Source of the DNA: Alistipes excrementigallinarum
Lineage (GTDB): Bacteria > Bacteroidota > Bacteroidia > Bacteroidales > Rikenellaceae
Direction: 5' to 3'
Assembly (NCBI GenBank): GCA_019112825.1
Contig: DXIP01000018.1
Location: 186,001 to 250,000 of the forward strand
DNA: 64,000 nt
Under the pieces are notes generated by a model. It saw only the letters and a list, made by a program, of their open reading frames with translations. It searched no databases and was not told the origin of the DNA. The position numbers and the translations under genes were made by a program. Shown here in pieces: positions 9,329 through 18,343 of this stretch (the stretch's first letter is position 1; every line of letters starts with the position of its first letter).

Positions 9329-9351
9329 TTCCACACAAACGAACGACTGCG

Positions 9352-11499
9352 ATGAAACATCTCATTCTATATGTTGCGGCGCTTGCGGGGCTGCTCCTCG
9401 GCGGAGGCTCCTGCTCGAAGGAGCAGACGGCCGGAGGCACGGAGGGGTACGGCCGCGTGGAGATGGCGCTCTCGACCACGCGCAGCGACGAGGGGGGATA
9501 CGACCCCTTCGAGCACCTTGCGGTCCGCATCTACAACGCCGACGGCGGGCTCATCCGCCAATACGACTCGCAGGAGGCGCTCCCCTCCTCGCTCGAGCTG
9601 CTGGCGGGCGACTACCGCATCGAGGTGGAGCTGGGCGAAGAGCTTCCGGCCTCGTTCGACGCCCGCTGCTACCGGGGCGCCGAGTCCTTCACCGTCACGG
9701 CGGGCCAGACGTCGCGCGTCGACGTGGAGTGCCGCCTGCGGAACACCGTCGTCGAGGTCAGCTACGACCCCACAGTGGCCAAGAACTTCAACGAGGGCTA
9801 CCTCACGTGGGTTGCCGCGGGTGACAAGCTCGACCCGACGACTGCCGAAGAGGGCTCCCTCGCGGCACTGCGCTTCACCGAAAGCGGCACGGGCTACCTG
9901 CTGCTGCCCGAGGGGGTGACCTCGCTCAGCTGGCTCTTCCGCGGCGAACACCCCGAGAAGGGGCTCATCGAGAAGTCGGGACGCATCGACGACGTGAAGG
10001 CCGCCGGCAAGTACCAGCTCTCGTTCCGCTACTCGGAGGACCTGCCGGGCTTCATCGACTTCACGCTCACGGTCGACACCTCGACCGACGACCACGACGA
10101 TACGATTATCTTCAGCCCCGACCCCACCATCACGGGCGACGGCTTCGACATGAAGGCGGTCCAGAAGTACACCTCGGGCGAGCGCCGCTTCCTCATCACC
10201 TCGATGGGTGCGCTCTCGTCGACGACGCTGCGCGTGGGTGACGCGCAGTACGACCTGCTCCACCCCACCGAGCCGGGCATCACCGCGCAGCTCACCTCCG
10301 AAACGTCACTCACGGTGACCCTCGGCGAGGAGTTCCTCTCGCAGCTGCCGGCCGGCAGCCAGACACTCACCTTCGACATCGACGACGAGGATGGCGGCCA
10401 ACTCACCGCCACGAGCGAGTTCCGCTTCGAGGGGCTCATCATGGTTGGCGAGGGCGACTACGACCTCTGGAACAATACGGTGACGCTGCGCGCGATGGTC
10501 TTCGACAGCCACACCCCCGCAGTGCGCTTCTCGCTGCGCCGCACCCGGGCCAACGGCGAGCCGGTGAGCGAGGAGTGGCAGCAGCTCGACGGCAGCCGTA
10601 CGGGCGAGGACCTCTACACGGCCACCTTCGCCCCGCAATGGAACGAATCGAACAACGAGGGTGGACTCTCCGTCTACACCCCGGCGGCCGGCAGCGGCAT
10701 CTTCGCCAATGCGGAGTATGCCTACGCCGTCACGCTCGACGGAGCGCCCCGCGGCGAGGGCTCGTTCACGACCTCGACCACACAGAGCATCCCCGACGGC
10801 GGCATGGAGAGCGCATCGCTCCCCTGCTTCGGTGTCGAGATAAGCAGCAACTCGTCGTTCTGGGCCAGCGGCAACAACTCCTTCGCCAAGACGCTCTGCT
10901 CGCAGGGCACCTTTGCGGGAATGGGCGGCTCGTACTGCGCCAAGCTGGCCTCGTCGTCGCCGCCGCTGGTGGGTCTGGCCGCCGGCAACCTCCTCTCGGG
11001 CCTCTTCTACAAGGACGGTCTGACCACCGGCGTGGTGGAGTTCGGACAGCCCTACACCTGGCAGGCGCGGCCGCGTGCCATGCGCGTGAAGTACCACGCC
11101 ACGGTCGGCATCGTCAACAACGACAAGGGCTACGCCGGACCGCCCATCAAGAGCGGCGACCAGGACCGCGCCACCATCTACGCCTGCATCGTCGACTGGA
11201 GCGCCCGCCACAAGGTATCGTCGGGTACCAGCGCCCCGACCGGCGCCTGGAACCCCACGACCATGCAGAGCACCGACGAGGGGGCCATCATCGGCTACGC
11301 GATGCTGACGCTCGACGGCAACACCGAGGGTGACGCCATGCTCACGCGCGACATTGAGTTCCACTTTTACGACCGCACGGCTCGCCCCTCGGGCAAATAC
11401 GCCATCGTCATCTCCTGCTCGGCCAACGCCTACGGCGAGTACATGCTCGGCTGCACGTCGAACGTACTCTACGTCGACGACTTCGAATGGGTTTACTAA
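9352..11499 (+). CDS. DUF4493 plus PCMD-domain lipoprotein
   Basis: This is a 715-residue lipoprotein (SCSKEQ after a 20-residue leader). Residues ~30-170 form a DUF4493 module (YGRVEMALS, LLAGDYRIEVELGE, VECRLRNTVVEVSY). The C-terminal ~230 residues form a PCMD domain (putative carbohydrate metabolism domain): IPDGGMES, LAAGNLLSGLFY, AMRVKYHATV and the final YMLGCTSNVLYVDDFEWVY. PCMD proteins have a jelly-roll-like fold, and carbohydrate binding is suspected but not proven. It combines the domains found separately elsewhere in this operon, which points to a shared structure. Confidence 0.8.
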   Translation: MKHLILYVAALAGLLLGGGSCSKEQTAGGTEGYGRVEMALSTTRSDEGGYDPFEHLAVRIYNADGGLIRQYDSQEALPSSLELLAGDYRIEVELGEELPASFDARCYRGAESFTVTAGQTSRVDVECRLRNTVVEVSYDPTVAKNFNEGYLTWVAAGDKLDPTTAEEGSLAALRFTESGTGYLLLPEGVTSLSWLFRGEHPEKGLIEKSGRIDDVKAAGKYQLSFRYSEDLPGFIDFTLTVDTSTDDHDDTIIFSPDPTITGDGFDMKAVQKYTSGERRFLITSMGALSSTTLRVGDAQYDLLHPTEPGITAQLTSETSLTVTLGEEFLSQLPAGSQTLTFDIDDEDGGQLTATSEFRFEGLIMVGEGDYDLWNNTVTLRAMVFDSHTPAVRFSLRRTRANGEPVSEEWQQLDGSRTGEDLYTATFAPQWNESNNEGGLSVYTPAAGSGIFANAEYAYAVTLDGAPRGEGSFTTSTTQSIPDGGMESASLPCFGVEISSNSSFWASGNNSFAKTLCSQGTFAGMGGSYCAKLASSSPPLVGLAAGNLLSGLFYKDGLTTGVVEFGQPYTWQARPRAMRVKYHATVGIVNNDKGYAGPPIKSGDQDRATIYACIVDWSARHKVSSGTSAPTGAWNPTTMQSTDEGAIIGYAMLTLDGNTEGDAMLTRDIEFHFYDRTARPSGKYAIVISCSANAYGEYMLGCTSNVLYVDDFEWVY

Positions 11500-11519
11500 C
11501 GACACAAACGCACGCATCC

Positions 11520-12395
11520 ATGCGCATACTGACATACTCACTGCTGCTCGCGCTCGCGGCGCTGCTGGGCACGACCCCGGCGCTCCGGGCCCAGGAGCCG
11601 CACCGCAACCCGCTTGCAGCGGCCGAAGAGACGGCCGCCGAGGAGATGGCCTCCGAGGAGGCCGCCGACGCCCGGACGACCCAAAAGACCGAGCTGCGCC
11701 CCATGACCATCAACGAGAAGCGCCGGCAGCGCGGCCTGACCGACACGCACAACCTCTTCGTGCCGCGCGGACAGTGGATTTTCGGCGGTACGGCCTCCTA
11801 CTCGGCCCACTCGAACGACTCGTACCGCTTTCTGGTCATCGAGGGCATCGAATCCGAGGGCTACACCTTCCGCATCAGCCCGATGGTGGCCTACGCCTTC
11901 CGCAACAACATGGCGCTCGGCGCACGTTTCGCCTACGGGCGCACGCTGCTCAAGCTCGACAAGGCCAACCTGAGCCTCGGCGACGAGGATTCGGGCATCA
12001 ACCTCCAGGCCAAGGATTTCTACTCGCTCAAGCACTCCTACACCATCTCGGCCATCTGGCGGCAGTACATCCCGCTGGGGCGCAGCAAGCGCTTCGCGCT
12101 CTTCAACGAGACGCAGCTCTCGGTGGGCGGTTCGCAGGCCCGCTTTGCCAACGATTCGCCCGTGAAGGGTACCTACGAGACGGGCTACTCGCTCTCGCTG
12201 GGCTTCTCGCCCGGCATCGTGGCCTTCGCAACGAACAACATGGCCGTCGAGGTGAATGTCGGCGTGATGGGTATCTCCTACTCCCACACCAAGCAGGTCC
12301 ACAACCAGGTGACCGTCGGCAAACGCTCGGCAAGCATGATGAACTTCAAGGTCAACATCTTCTCGATTGGCCTCGGCATGGCCTTTTACCTCTAA
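11520..12395 (+). CDS. Outer-membrane beta-barrel protein, paralogue 1
   Basis: This 291-residue exported protein has a cleavable signal peptide ending near LRAQ. After an Ala/Glu-rich linker come alternating amphipathic strands typical of a small outer-membrane barrel (WIFGGTASYS, AYAFRNNMALGARFAYG, YSLSLGFSPGIVAFATNNMAV) and a hydrophobic C-terminal strand NFKVNIFSIGLGMAFYL. The frame is open 11 codons upstream but the ATG at 11520 begins the signal peptide. It lies 20 bp after the DUF4493-PCMD gene. It may anchor or export the lipoproteins of the operon; that role is inference. Confidence 0.75.
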   Translation: MRILTYSLLLALAALLGTTPALRAQEPHRNPLAAAEETAAEEMASEEAADARTTQKTELRPMTINEKRRQRGLTDTHNLFVPRGQWIFGGTASYSAHSNDSYRFLVIEGIESEGYTFRISPMVAYAFRNNMALGARFAYGRTLLKLDKANLSLGDEDSGINLQAKDFYSLKHSYTISAIWRQYIPLGRSKRFALFNETQLSVGGSQARFANDSPVKGTYETGYSLSLGFSPGIVAFATNNMAVEVNVGVMGISYSHTKQVHNQVTVGKRSASMMNFKVNIFSIGLGMAFYL

Positions 12396-12407
12396 AACGG
12401 CACGCGC

Positions 12408-13265
12408 ATGAAAAAGACGATACTCTTCACGATTCTGACCCTCTTCACCCTGCTCGGCGCAACGGCCGAAACGGTGCCCGATGCCGCAAGGCCCGCAGCG
12501 GAAGATTCGCTGCGGATGTCGGGTGCCGAAGCCGGCAAGACGAAGCGGCACTTCCTCCCCACGCGCCGGCGCATCGACCGTGAAATCAACAAGCTGAAGT
12601 TCGCCTACAAGGGCGAGGTGATGATGGGCCTTACGGCCTCGTACGGCACCCTGACGAGCGACGACACCGACTTCATGATTATCCTCGACAACATCAACGC
12701 CGACGGTACGATGGCCTCGGTGCGCCCCTTCGCCGGCTACTTCTACCGCGACAACCGCTGCATCGGCGTCCGCTTCGGATACACGCACATCGACGGAACG
12801 CTCAACAACATGCGCTTCGACATGGGCGAATCGAACGACATCTCGGCCGAGATTCCCTATGTCAACCTGCAGAGCGACAACTACTCCTTCGGTCTGTTCC
12901 ACCGCTCCTACGCCGGATTGGACCCCAAGGGGCGCTTCGGCCTCTTTGCCGAGTTCGAACTCTCGTTCTCGACCGGCAACACGCAGTTCGCCTACGAGAC
13001 GAGCGGCCAAATCAAGCGCACCTACAGCGAGAACTCGCAGCTCAAGCTGGGCTTCAACCCCGGCGCGGCAGTCTACATCTTCCCCAACGTCTGCGCCACC
13101 ATCTCATTCGGACTGGGCGGCATCCAGTACACCAACGTGACGCAGAAGGATGCCGACGGCAACAAAATCGGCTCGCGCCAGTCGTCGAACATGAAGTTCA
13201 AGCTCAACATATTCTCCATCAATTTCGGAATGACCATCCACCTGTGGGACAAGAAAAAGTTATAA
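12408..13265 (+). CDS. Outer-membrane beta-barrel protein, paralogue 2
   Basis: This 285-residue exported protein has a signal peptide and amphipathic beta strands throughout. Its C-terminal NMKFKLNIFSINFGMTIHL aligns with the C-terminus of the preceding gene, and the segments RPFAGYFYRDNRCIGVRFGY and LKLGFNPGAAVYIFPNVCA match corresponding positions there. The two genes therefore look like an old tandem duplication. It starts 12 bp after paralogue 1 and ends 4 bp before the last gene of the operon. No enzymatic motif was seen. Confidence 0.75.
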   Translation: MKKTILFTILTLFTLLGATAETVPDAARPAAEDSLRMSGAEAGKTKRHFLPTRRRIDREINKLKFAYKGEVMMGLTASYGTLTSDDTDFMIILDNINADGTMASVRPFAGYFYRDNRCIGVRFGYTHIDGTLNNMRFDMGESNDISAEIPYVNLQSDNYSFGLFHRSYAGLDPKGRFGLFAEFELSFSTGNTQFAYETSGQIKRTYSENSQLKLGFNPGAAVYIFPNVCATISFGLGGIQYTNVTQKDADGNKIGSRQSSNMKFKLNIFSINFGMTIHLWDKKKL

Positions 13266-13269
13266 TAGG

Positions 13270-14961
13270 ATGAGATTGAAAAGATACCTGACCGCCCTGC
13301 TGGCCGCAGCGGCCCTGCTGGCGCAGTCGTGCATCAAGAACGACATACCCTACCCCGAGGTCGAAATCAACATCACGGGGGTCGAGGGGCGCGGGTTCAC
13401 CGTCGCGTCGATTGACGTGACGACGCGGACCGTCACCCTCTCGCTCGAGGAGCAGACCGACATGGGCGCCGTCGAAATCGACAAGGTGACGCTCGGCGTG
13501 GTCTCGCACAGCACGAGCCTGACGAACGAGGAGCTGCTCGCCCAGGTGCGCTCGTCGCGCGAGCTGACCGGCACGTTCGACCTCCGCACGCCGCTCTACG
13601 TGACGCTGTCGCTCTACCAGAGTTTCGAGTGGAGCATCGTGGCCGAGCAGAACATCGAGCGCCGCTTCAGCGTGGCGGGACAAATCGGAGCGTCGCAGTT
13701 CGACGTGCCCAACCGCACGGTGGTGGCCAACGTACCCCAGGGAACGGACCTCAGCGCGCTGCAGGTCAACGAACTCAAGCTCGGACCGGCCGACATCACC
13801 ACCTACTCGCCGACGCTCGAAGAGCTCTCGGGAACGAGCTTCGAGACGGTGCGCTTCGTCGACGTCACCTGCTTCGGGCAGACCGAGCGGTGGATTCTCC
13901 ACGTCGTTCCCGTCGACGTGACGGTCATGCTGACACAGGTCGACGCCTGGAGCAAGGTCATCTGGCTCTACGGCGCCGGTGTCGAGGGGCGCAAGATGGG
14001 CTTCCGCTACCGTGTGAAGGGGTCGGAGGAGTGGCTGGAGGTGCCCGACGTCGAGGTCGACGGCGGCAGCTTCAAGGCCCGCCTCAAGGCCGAGGCCGAG
14101 ACCGACTACGAGGTGGTGGCCTATGCCGACGACGACCTGTCGGAGCCCCGCAGCGTCCGCACCGAGGCGACCTGGACACTCCCCAACGGTGGCTTCGAGG
14201 AGTGGACGGCGCCCGACCTCAACATCACCCCCAAGCGCAAATACTGGCTGCCCTACCTGCTCGACGGCGGAACACCCTTCTGGGATACGGGTAACAAGGG
14301 TTCGACGACACTCAGCGAGTCGGACAACATCTCGATTCCCGAGAACGACCCGCGGCCCGGTTCGACGGGCACCCGCTCGGCACACCTCACCTCGAAGTGG
14401 GTGGTGCTGAAGTTCGCGGCCGGAAACCTCTTCACGGGCGAGTACTTCGCCACGAAGGGAACCAACGGCGTGGTGGGATTCGGCCGCCCGTGCGGCTACC
14501 GTCCGACGGCACTCCACGGATGGGTGAAGTTCAAGGGGGGCAAAATCAACCGCGTGGGCAGCGTCCCGGTCGGTGTGGACATCCAGCAGGGTGTGACCGA
14601 CGACAACGGTATCATCTACATTGCGCTGGGTACGTGGACCCCCGAGAAGTACGGTGTCTGGGTCGACTACATCACGCGCGACTTCTACGGTACGAACGAC
14701 GTTCCGATTGCCGTCTACACGGGTGACAAGAGTTCGTTCTTCAATGCGCAGGGGCCCGACGTAGTGGGCTACGGCGAGAAGGTGATGGTGGAGAACATCG
14801 ACGAATGGACCGAGTTCACCATCCCGATTGAGTACACCTCGACGGACCGCGTGCCGACCCACATCCTCATCGTCTGCTCGTCGTCGCGCTGGGGCGACTA
14901 CTTCACCGGCTGCGACAAGAGCGAACTGTGGGTGGACGACTTCGAACTCATCTACGACTGA
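13270..14961 (+). CDS. PCMD-domain lipoprotein, last gene of surface operon
   Basis: This is a 563-residue lipoprotein (lipobox AQSC, followed by IKND). An N-terminal region of Ig-like strands (~30-300) precedes a clear PCMD domain: LPNGGFEEW, LKFAAGNLFTGEYF, LHGWVKFKGGKINRVG, TWTPEKYG and the closing CDKSELWVDDFELIYD. PCMD modules occur on Bacteroidetes surface lipoproteins and are thought to bind glycans; none has a well-established activity. It begins 4 bp after the second barrel gene and is followed by a strong terminator that closes the operon. Confidence 0.82.
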   Translation: MRLKRYLTALLAAAALLAQSCIKNDIPYPEVEINITGVEGRGFTVASIDVTTRTVTLSLEEQTDMGAVEIDKVTLGVVSHSTSLTNEELLAQVRSSRELTGTFDLRTPLYVTLSLYQSFEWSIVAEQNIERRFSVAGQIGASQFDVPNRTVVANVPQGTDLSALQVNELKLGPADITTYSPTLEELSGTSFETVRFVDVTCFGQTERWILHVVPVDVTVMLTQVDAWSKVIWLYGAGVEGRKMGFRYRVKGSEEWLEVPDVEVDGGSFKARLKAEAETDYEVVAYADDDLSEPRSVRTEATWTLPNGGFEEWTAPDLNITPKRKYWLPYLLDGGTPFWDTGNKGSTTLSESDNISIPENDPRPGSTGTRSAHLTSKWVVLKFAAGNLFTGEYFATKGTNGVVGFGRPCGYRPTALHGWVKFKGGKINRVGSVPVGVDIQQGVTDDNGIIYIALGTWTPEKYGVWVDYITRDFYGTNDVPIAVYTGDKSSFFNAQGPDVVGYGEKVMVENIDEWTEFTIPIEYTSTDRVPTHILIVCSSSRWGDYFTGCDKSELWVDDFELIYD

Positions 14962-14986
14962 TGCGGCCCGAGGCCGCAGCCATACC

Positions 14987-15018
14987 GAGCCCGGTGACCC
15001 GACGGTCACCGGGCTTTT
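14987..15018 (+). terminator. Terminator of the seven-gene surface operon
   Basis: A near-perfect stem (AGCCCGGTGACCC / GGTCACCGGGCT) is followed by TTTTTC, 26 bp after the last stop codon of the cluster. Confidence 0.88.
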
Positions 15019-15020
15019 TC

Positions 15021-15258
15021 TTGCCTCTGAGGGCCGAAGAGGCGACATGGGGGGAGGGCTGGTCTGCACGGGCAGAAACAGGCTGAAAACGGAAGAAAAG
15101 AGGGTGAAGAGAGCAGAGACGGCGGAAGGAACCCGGCAGAAAAGGCTCGGCGGGAAAGGCCCGGCGGAACAGAGACAGAGAACGGGCAAAGGGATGCCGA
15201 AAGCGAAGCAAGGGAAAAGGCGAAAAGAAGGCGGGAAGACAGCGGGAGGAACAGGCAC
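15021..15258. other. Purine-rich spacer between convergent units
   Basis: This stretch is highly G+A-biased on the plus strand with short repeated words (GGCGGGAA, AAAGGCCCGGCGG). No gene was seen; open frames here are compositional artefacts. Confidence 0.5.
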
Positions 15259-15300
15259 AAAAAAGAGGGACTCTGCATCCTGACAGAAGCGGAGTCCCTC
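15259..15300 (-). terminator. Terminator of the porin-transglycosylase operon
   Basis: Read on the minus strand, the stem GAGGGACTCCGC / GCAGAGTCCCTC (one mismatch) is followed by TTTTTT. It lies 25 bp after the transglycosylase stop codon. Confidence 0.85.
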
Positions 15301-15324
15301 CCGGGTTATGCCCCTCGCACGCCG

Positions 15325-16023
15325 CTAACGGCGGGCAAGACGGCAATATGTATCGTAACGACCGATTACGTCGTTGACATAGGCTCTCGTCTGCGCGACA
15401 CCCGTGAACTTGCCGCACTTGACGGCGTCGTTCTCATAGTACTCGGGCTGCGCCTTGAGCTCAAGGTAGCGCGAAACGACCTCCCATGAATTGGGATTCT
15501 CGCCGTTGAGCCGCGCGAGTCGGCGGGCATCGTTCACATGACCGATTCCGCCGTTGTAGCAGGCCAGCACGATGCTCATCCGGTCCTTTTCCGAAGTTCC
15601 CTGCGGGAAGCGGAGCATCGACTGAATCGTCGACATCAGTCGGTTGGCCAGCCAGACGTTCGTCTCGGGGTCGGCAATCTGCTCGACCGGAACGTCGAAC
15701 TGACGCGCTACGGAGGGCATAATCTGCATCAGACCGCGCGCTCCGCTGCGCGACACGATATCGGGCGTAAAGCGCGATTCGTGGTAGGCTATGGCACTCA
15801 TCAGCCGCCAATCGTTGCCCTCACGCTCGCTGATGGAGCGAATCAGGCCATCGTAGGCCGAGATTACCGGTGCGTCGTCGAGATAGGGGGAGGCCGTCGC
15901 GGAGTCCACCGTCTCGTCCGACTGCTGCGTTCCGTCCATCGGAACGCTCATGCGGGCATTGAAGCCGTAAAAGGTAGTAATTAAGGTTAAGAACGAAAAG
16001 GTTAAAACTGTCTTTTTCAGCAT
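15325..16023 (-). CDS. Lytic transglycosylase (SLT domain, MltF-like)
   Basis: This 232-residue exported protein has an N-terminal hydrophobic signal segment. The Slt-type domain has the catalytic Glu82 in AYHESRFTP, the GLMQIMP motif at residues 97-103 and the ACYNGG motif, which together define family 1 lytic transglycosylases that cleave peptidoglycan to 1,6-anhydromuropeptides. It starts 44 bp after the putative porin gene with no promoter between them, so the two form one unit closed by a terminator. Confidence 0.9.
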   Translation of the reverse strand: MLKKTVLTFSFLTLITTFYGFNARMSVPMDGTQQSDETVDSATASPYLDDAPVISAYDGLIRSISEREGNDWRLMSAIAYHESRFTPDIVSRSGARGLMQIMPSVARQFDVPVEQIADPETNVWLANRLMSTIQSMLRFPQGTSEKDRMSIVLACYNGGIGHVNDARRLARLNGENPNSWEVVSRYLELKAQPEYYENDAVKCGKFTGVAQTRAYVNDVIGRYDTYCRLARR

Positions 16024-16067
16024 ACATCACTGTTTTGCGGGCAGCTTACACCGTGCAGAACAGTACG

Positions 16068-18218
16068 CTAATCATAGAACCCCCACGAGATACCGATTTT
16101 GAACATGCCCGGATTGAGCGGGTAGTCGGCCAGCGAGAAGTACTCGCCATTGCCGAACAGCCCCTTGTTCAGATGCTGGTATTTGAGGAAAATCCTCATT
16201 CTCTTCCACTTGGCCATCAGGAAAAGGTCGACGTAGGGATAGTTCCCCACCTCGGTCTCCCGCTGGTTGTAGAACACCGACAGTGCCGGATTGTAGCCGG
16301 GGGCATAGTACCGCGTATGGTAATGCCCGTCCAGTCCGAACTGCAGGCGCAATACGTTGCGCACGACCCAGAACTCGTAGTAGTACGAGAGGTAGGCGCT
16401 GAGAAGCGGAACGGGTACAACTTCTTGATTCGTACTCCACTGCAACAATACCCTGTTGTCCAGATGAAGTCCGCCTAAGCGGAAATCCTTGCGAGCGTAC
16501 ACACTCGTGAGGCTTACACTCCCCGAATGCTGCGCCACCAGGCGGTCGTTCCCGTAGTAGATTTTGTCGGTCACGACACCCTGCCACGCCTCCACCTCGA
16601 AGGCATAGTCGGGCAGCGAGAATTTCACCTCGAATCGAGTTTCAGTCTCCTTGTCCAAAGGAGCGGACCACATGTAGTGGTTCGAGCACAGATTCTCCTC
16701 CCAGTAGCTGGGCGAACGCCGCTCCATCGAGAAGCGTCCCTCGAGAATCAGGGGATGGCCGCGGAGCGTCCCCATCAACGCCAGGTGGGCCCCCAGCGTC
16801 AGGTCTCCGCCTCTGTATCCCGACGGGTAGAACTTCACGTTCGCATCCCAGTCGACATACCGTTTGATTTTGCCGCCCACCGAGCCGTAGGCGAAAAAAC
16901 TGGTCTTCTTGACCGTAGAGTACTTGCCCGAGAGGAAATCCTCCGGGTCAAACTGCGCATAGGTGTGCAGGTCGAGTCCCACACCTCCGTCGATGGTTCC
17001 CACCACGCCGTTGCGGTCCCACGGCTGCGCCTGCACGAAGAGGCGGTTCGATATCACGCGCTCGTAGGTCGAGTCTCGCGACTCGGTGGGATTGAGGTAC
17101 CAGTTGTCGTAGTAGTAACCCTCGGTCGGAATCCACTCCCCGGTATCCGGGTTCCGCGAACCGCGTTCGTCGGTATAGGGTGCCCGGATGTCGGTATAGA
17201 CCTTGCTCCACGAGTTATACTCGAAGGAGTGCCCGATGTAGACGGCCGAAAGTCCGGCTATCGAGTAGTCCTCCTCGGTGACCCGCTGGAGCGGGATGCC
17301 GTACGACTGCGTGATGAAGAAGGCGTTGTTGCGGTAGAGGTTCTTCGCCTCTGCATCCGCCAGCTTCATCGGAACGCCCGACGGCATCTCGAACGTGGTG
17401 TCGGCAATGGCCCATTTGCCAACCACGCCGCCGTTCTCCTGCTGCTCGATGTGGTTGTTGATGTAACCGGCATGCACCGAGTAGCGTTTGCCCGTATGGT
17501 TGAACGCCAGGGCTAAGTTGTGGTTCTTGGTCGACGACCAGATGTACTTGCCCCGCGTTCCGCGCGCCTTGTAGTCGACGTTGAAGCCCGTCGACGGCGA
17601 TATCTGTGCCGCATGCATGATGTCGAAGTTCTCCTCGCGGTACTTCTTCTGGCCCGATTCGAGGTACGAGAGGCGAATCATCGGCTTCTTCGTATTGTAG
17701 AACGGCACGTTCTCCATGTCGTAGAGGTAGGCGTAGTATGGCGCCGCAAAGGTGAAGTTGAACTCCTGCGGCCGGTCGAAGTAGTTGAGCGGCTGCGACG
17801 TCTGGCCCAGACCTCCCTGCGCCATGTCTCCCACCCCGTGGCGGTAGAAGGGGTAGTCGATGCGGTAGTCCGCAAGCGTGGTGTCGATATCACGCAGCTG
17901 CACGCGGTTGTAGTCGCGGCTGATGTGCCACATGAAGTTCGGACGCGCCCGCGTCGAGTCGTCGAAGAAGTAGCTCTCGAGCGGCTTGCGGATTTTGCGC
18001 TCCTTCTTGGTGGTATCCTGTTGCTGCTGGCCTTCGCCCTCCTCGCCATTCATGTTCTCGTAGGGGTTGCCGCCGTAGAGCGCCCCCGACTGCCCGTTCT
18101 GCTGCGCACGCATGAGCGCCCGAGCGTCCAATCCCTGAGCGGAACCGCCTTGGGGCCACACGACAAGGAGCAGCCCGGTCAGAAGCGCCCAGAAGATTTT
18201 GTTCGACCACCGATTCAT
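16068..18218 (-). CDS. Putative porin (Porin_10-type outer-membrane beta-barrel)
   Basis: This 716-residue protein has a signal peptide (hydrophobic core LLTGLLLVVW, cleavage near GGSAQ). After a charged linker (KKERKIRKP) come long alternating strands rich in Tyr, Trp and Phe with Asn/Asp turns, matching the large Bacteroidetes putative-porin family. The frame extends 9 codons upstream from a TTG, but the ATG at 18218 fits the signal peptide and the promoter. It is followed by the lytic transglycosylase in the same transcript, which suggests an envelope-remodelling context. No substrate can be inferred. Confidence 0.85.
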   Translation of the reverse strand: MNRWSNKIFWALLTGLLLVVWPQGGSAQGLDARALMRAQQNGQSGALYGGNPYENMNGEEGEGQQQQDTTKKERKIRKPLESYFFDDSTRARPNFMWHISRDYNRVQLRDIDTTLADYRIDYPFYRHGVGDMAQGGLGQTSQPLNYFDRPQEFNFTFAAPYYAYLYDMENVPFYNTKKPMIRLSYLESGQKKYREENFDIMHAAQISPSTGFNVDYKARGTRGKYIWSSTKNHNLALAFNHTGKRYSVHAGYINNHIEQQENGGVVGKWAIADTTFEMPSGVPMKLADAEAKNLYRNNAFFITQSYGIPLQRVTEEDYSIAGLSAVYIGHSFEYNSWSKVYTDIRAPYTDERGSRNPDTGEWIPTEGYYYDNWYLNPTESRDSTYERVISNRLFVQAQPWDRNGVVGTIDGGVGLDLHTYAQFDPEDFLSGKYSTVKKTSFFAYGSVGGKIKRYVDWDANVKFYPSGYRGGDLTLGAHLALMGTLRGHPLILEGRFSMERRSPSYWEENLCSNHYMWSAPLDKETETRFEVKFSLPDYAFEVEAWQGVVTDKIYYGNDRLVAQHSGSVSLTSVYARKDFRLGGLHLDNRVLLQWSTNQEVVPVPLLSAYLSYYYEFWVVRNVLRLQFGLDGHYHTRYYAPGYNPALSVFYNQRETEVGNYPYVDLFLMAKWKRMRIFLKYQHLNKGLFGNGEYFSLADYPLNPGMFKIGISWGFYD

Positions 18219-18242
18219 ACGTTCAGGAGCGGTTTTGCGCCG

Positions 18243-18275
18243 CAAAGGTAATTAAAAATTTTTTAAATATTCAAA
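18243..18275 (-). promoter_or_regulatory. Promoter for the porin-transglycosylase operon
   Basis: On the minus strand TACCTTTG (18250-18243) is an exact -7 box with TTTG (18275-18272) 21 bp upstream. The ATG lies 24 bp downstream. The spacer is very AT-rich. Confidence 0.75.
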
Positions 18276-18343
18276 TCCGGCATTCCGCCGCCCGACGTGA
18301 ACCGCTCACGGGCAGAGGGTTCCGCGCGCTGCCGGATGGATGG

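Noticed and set aside
4880..9334. A 1,484-codon open frame on the minus strand opposite the surface operon
   Set aside because: It lies antisense to four well-supported lipoprotein genes, has the Arg/His/Val/Gly-rich composition typical of shadows of GC-rich genes, and shows no domain.
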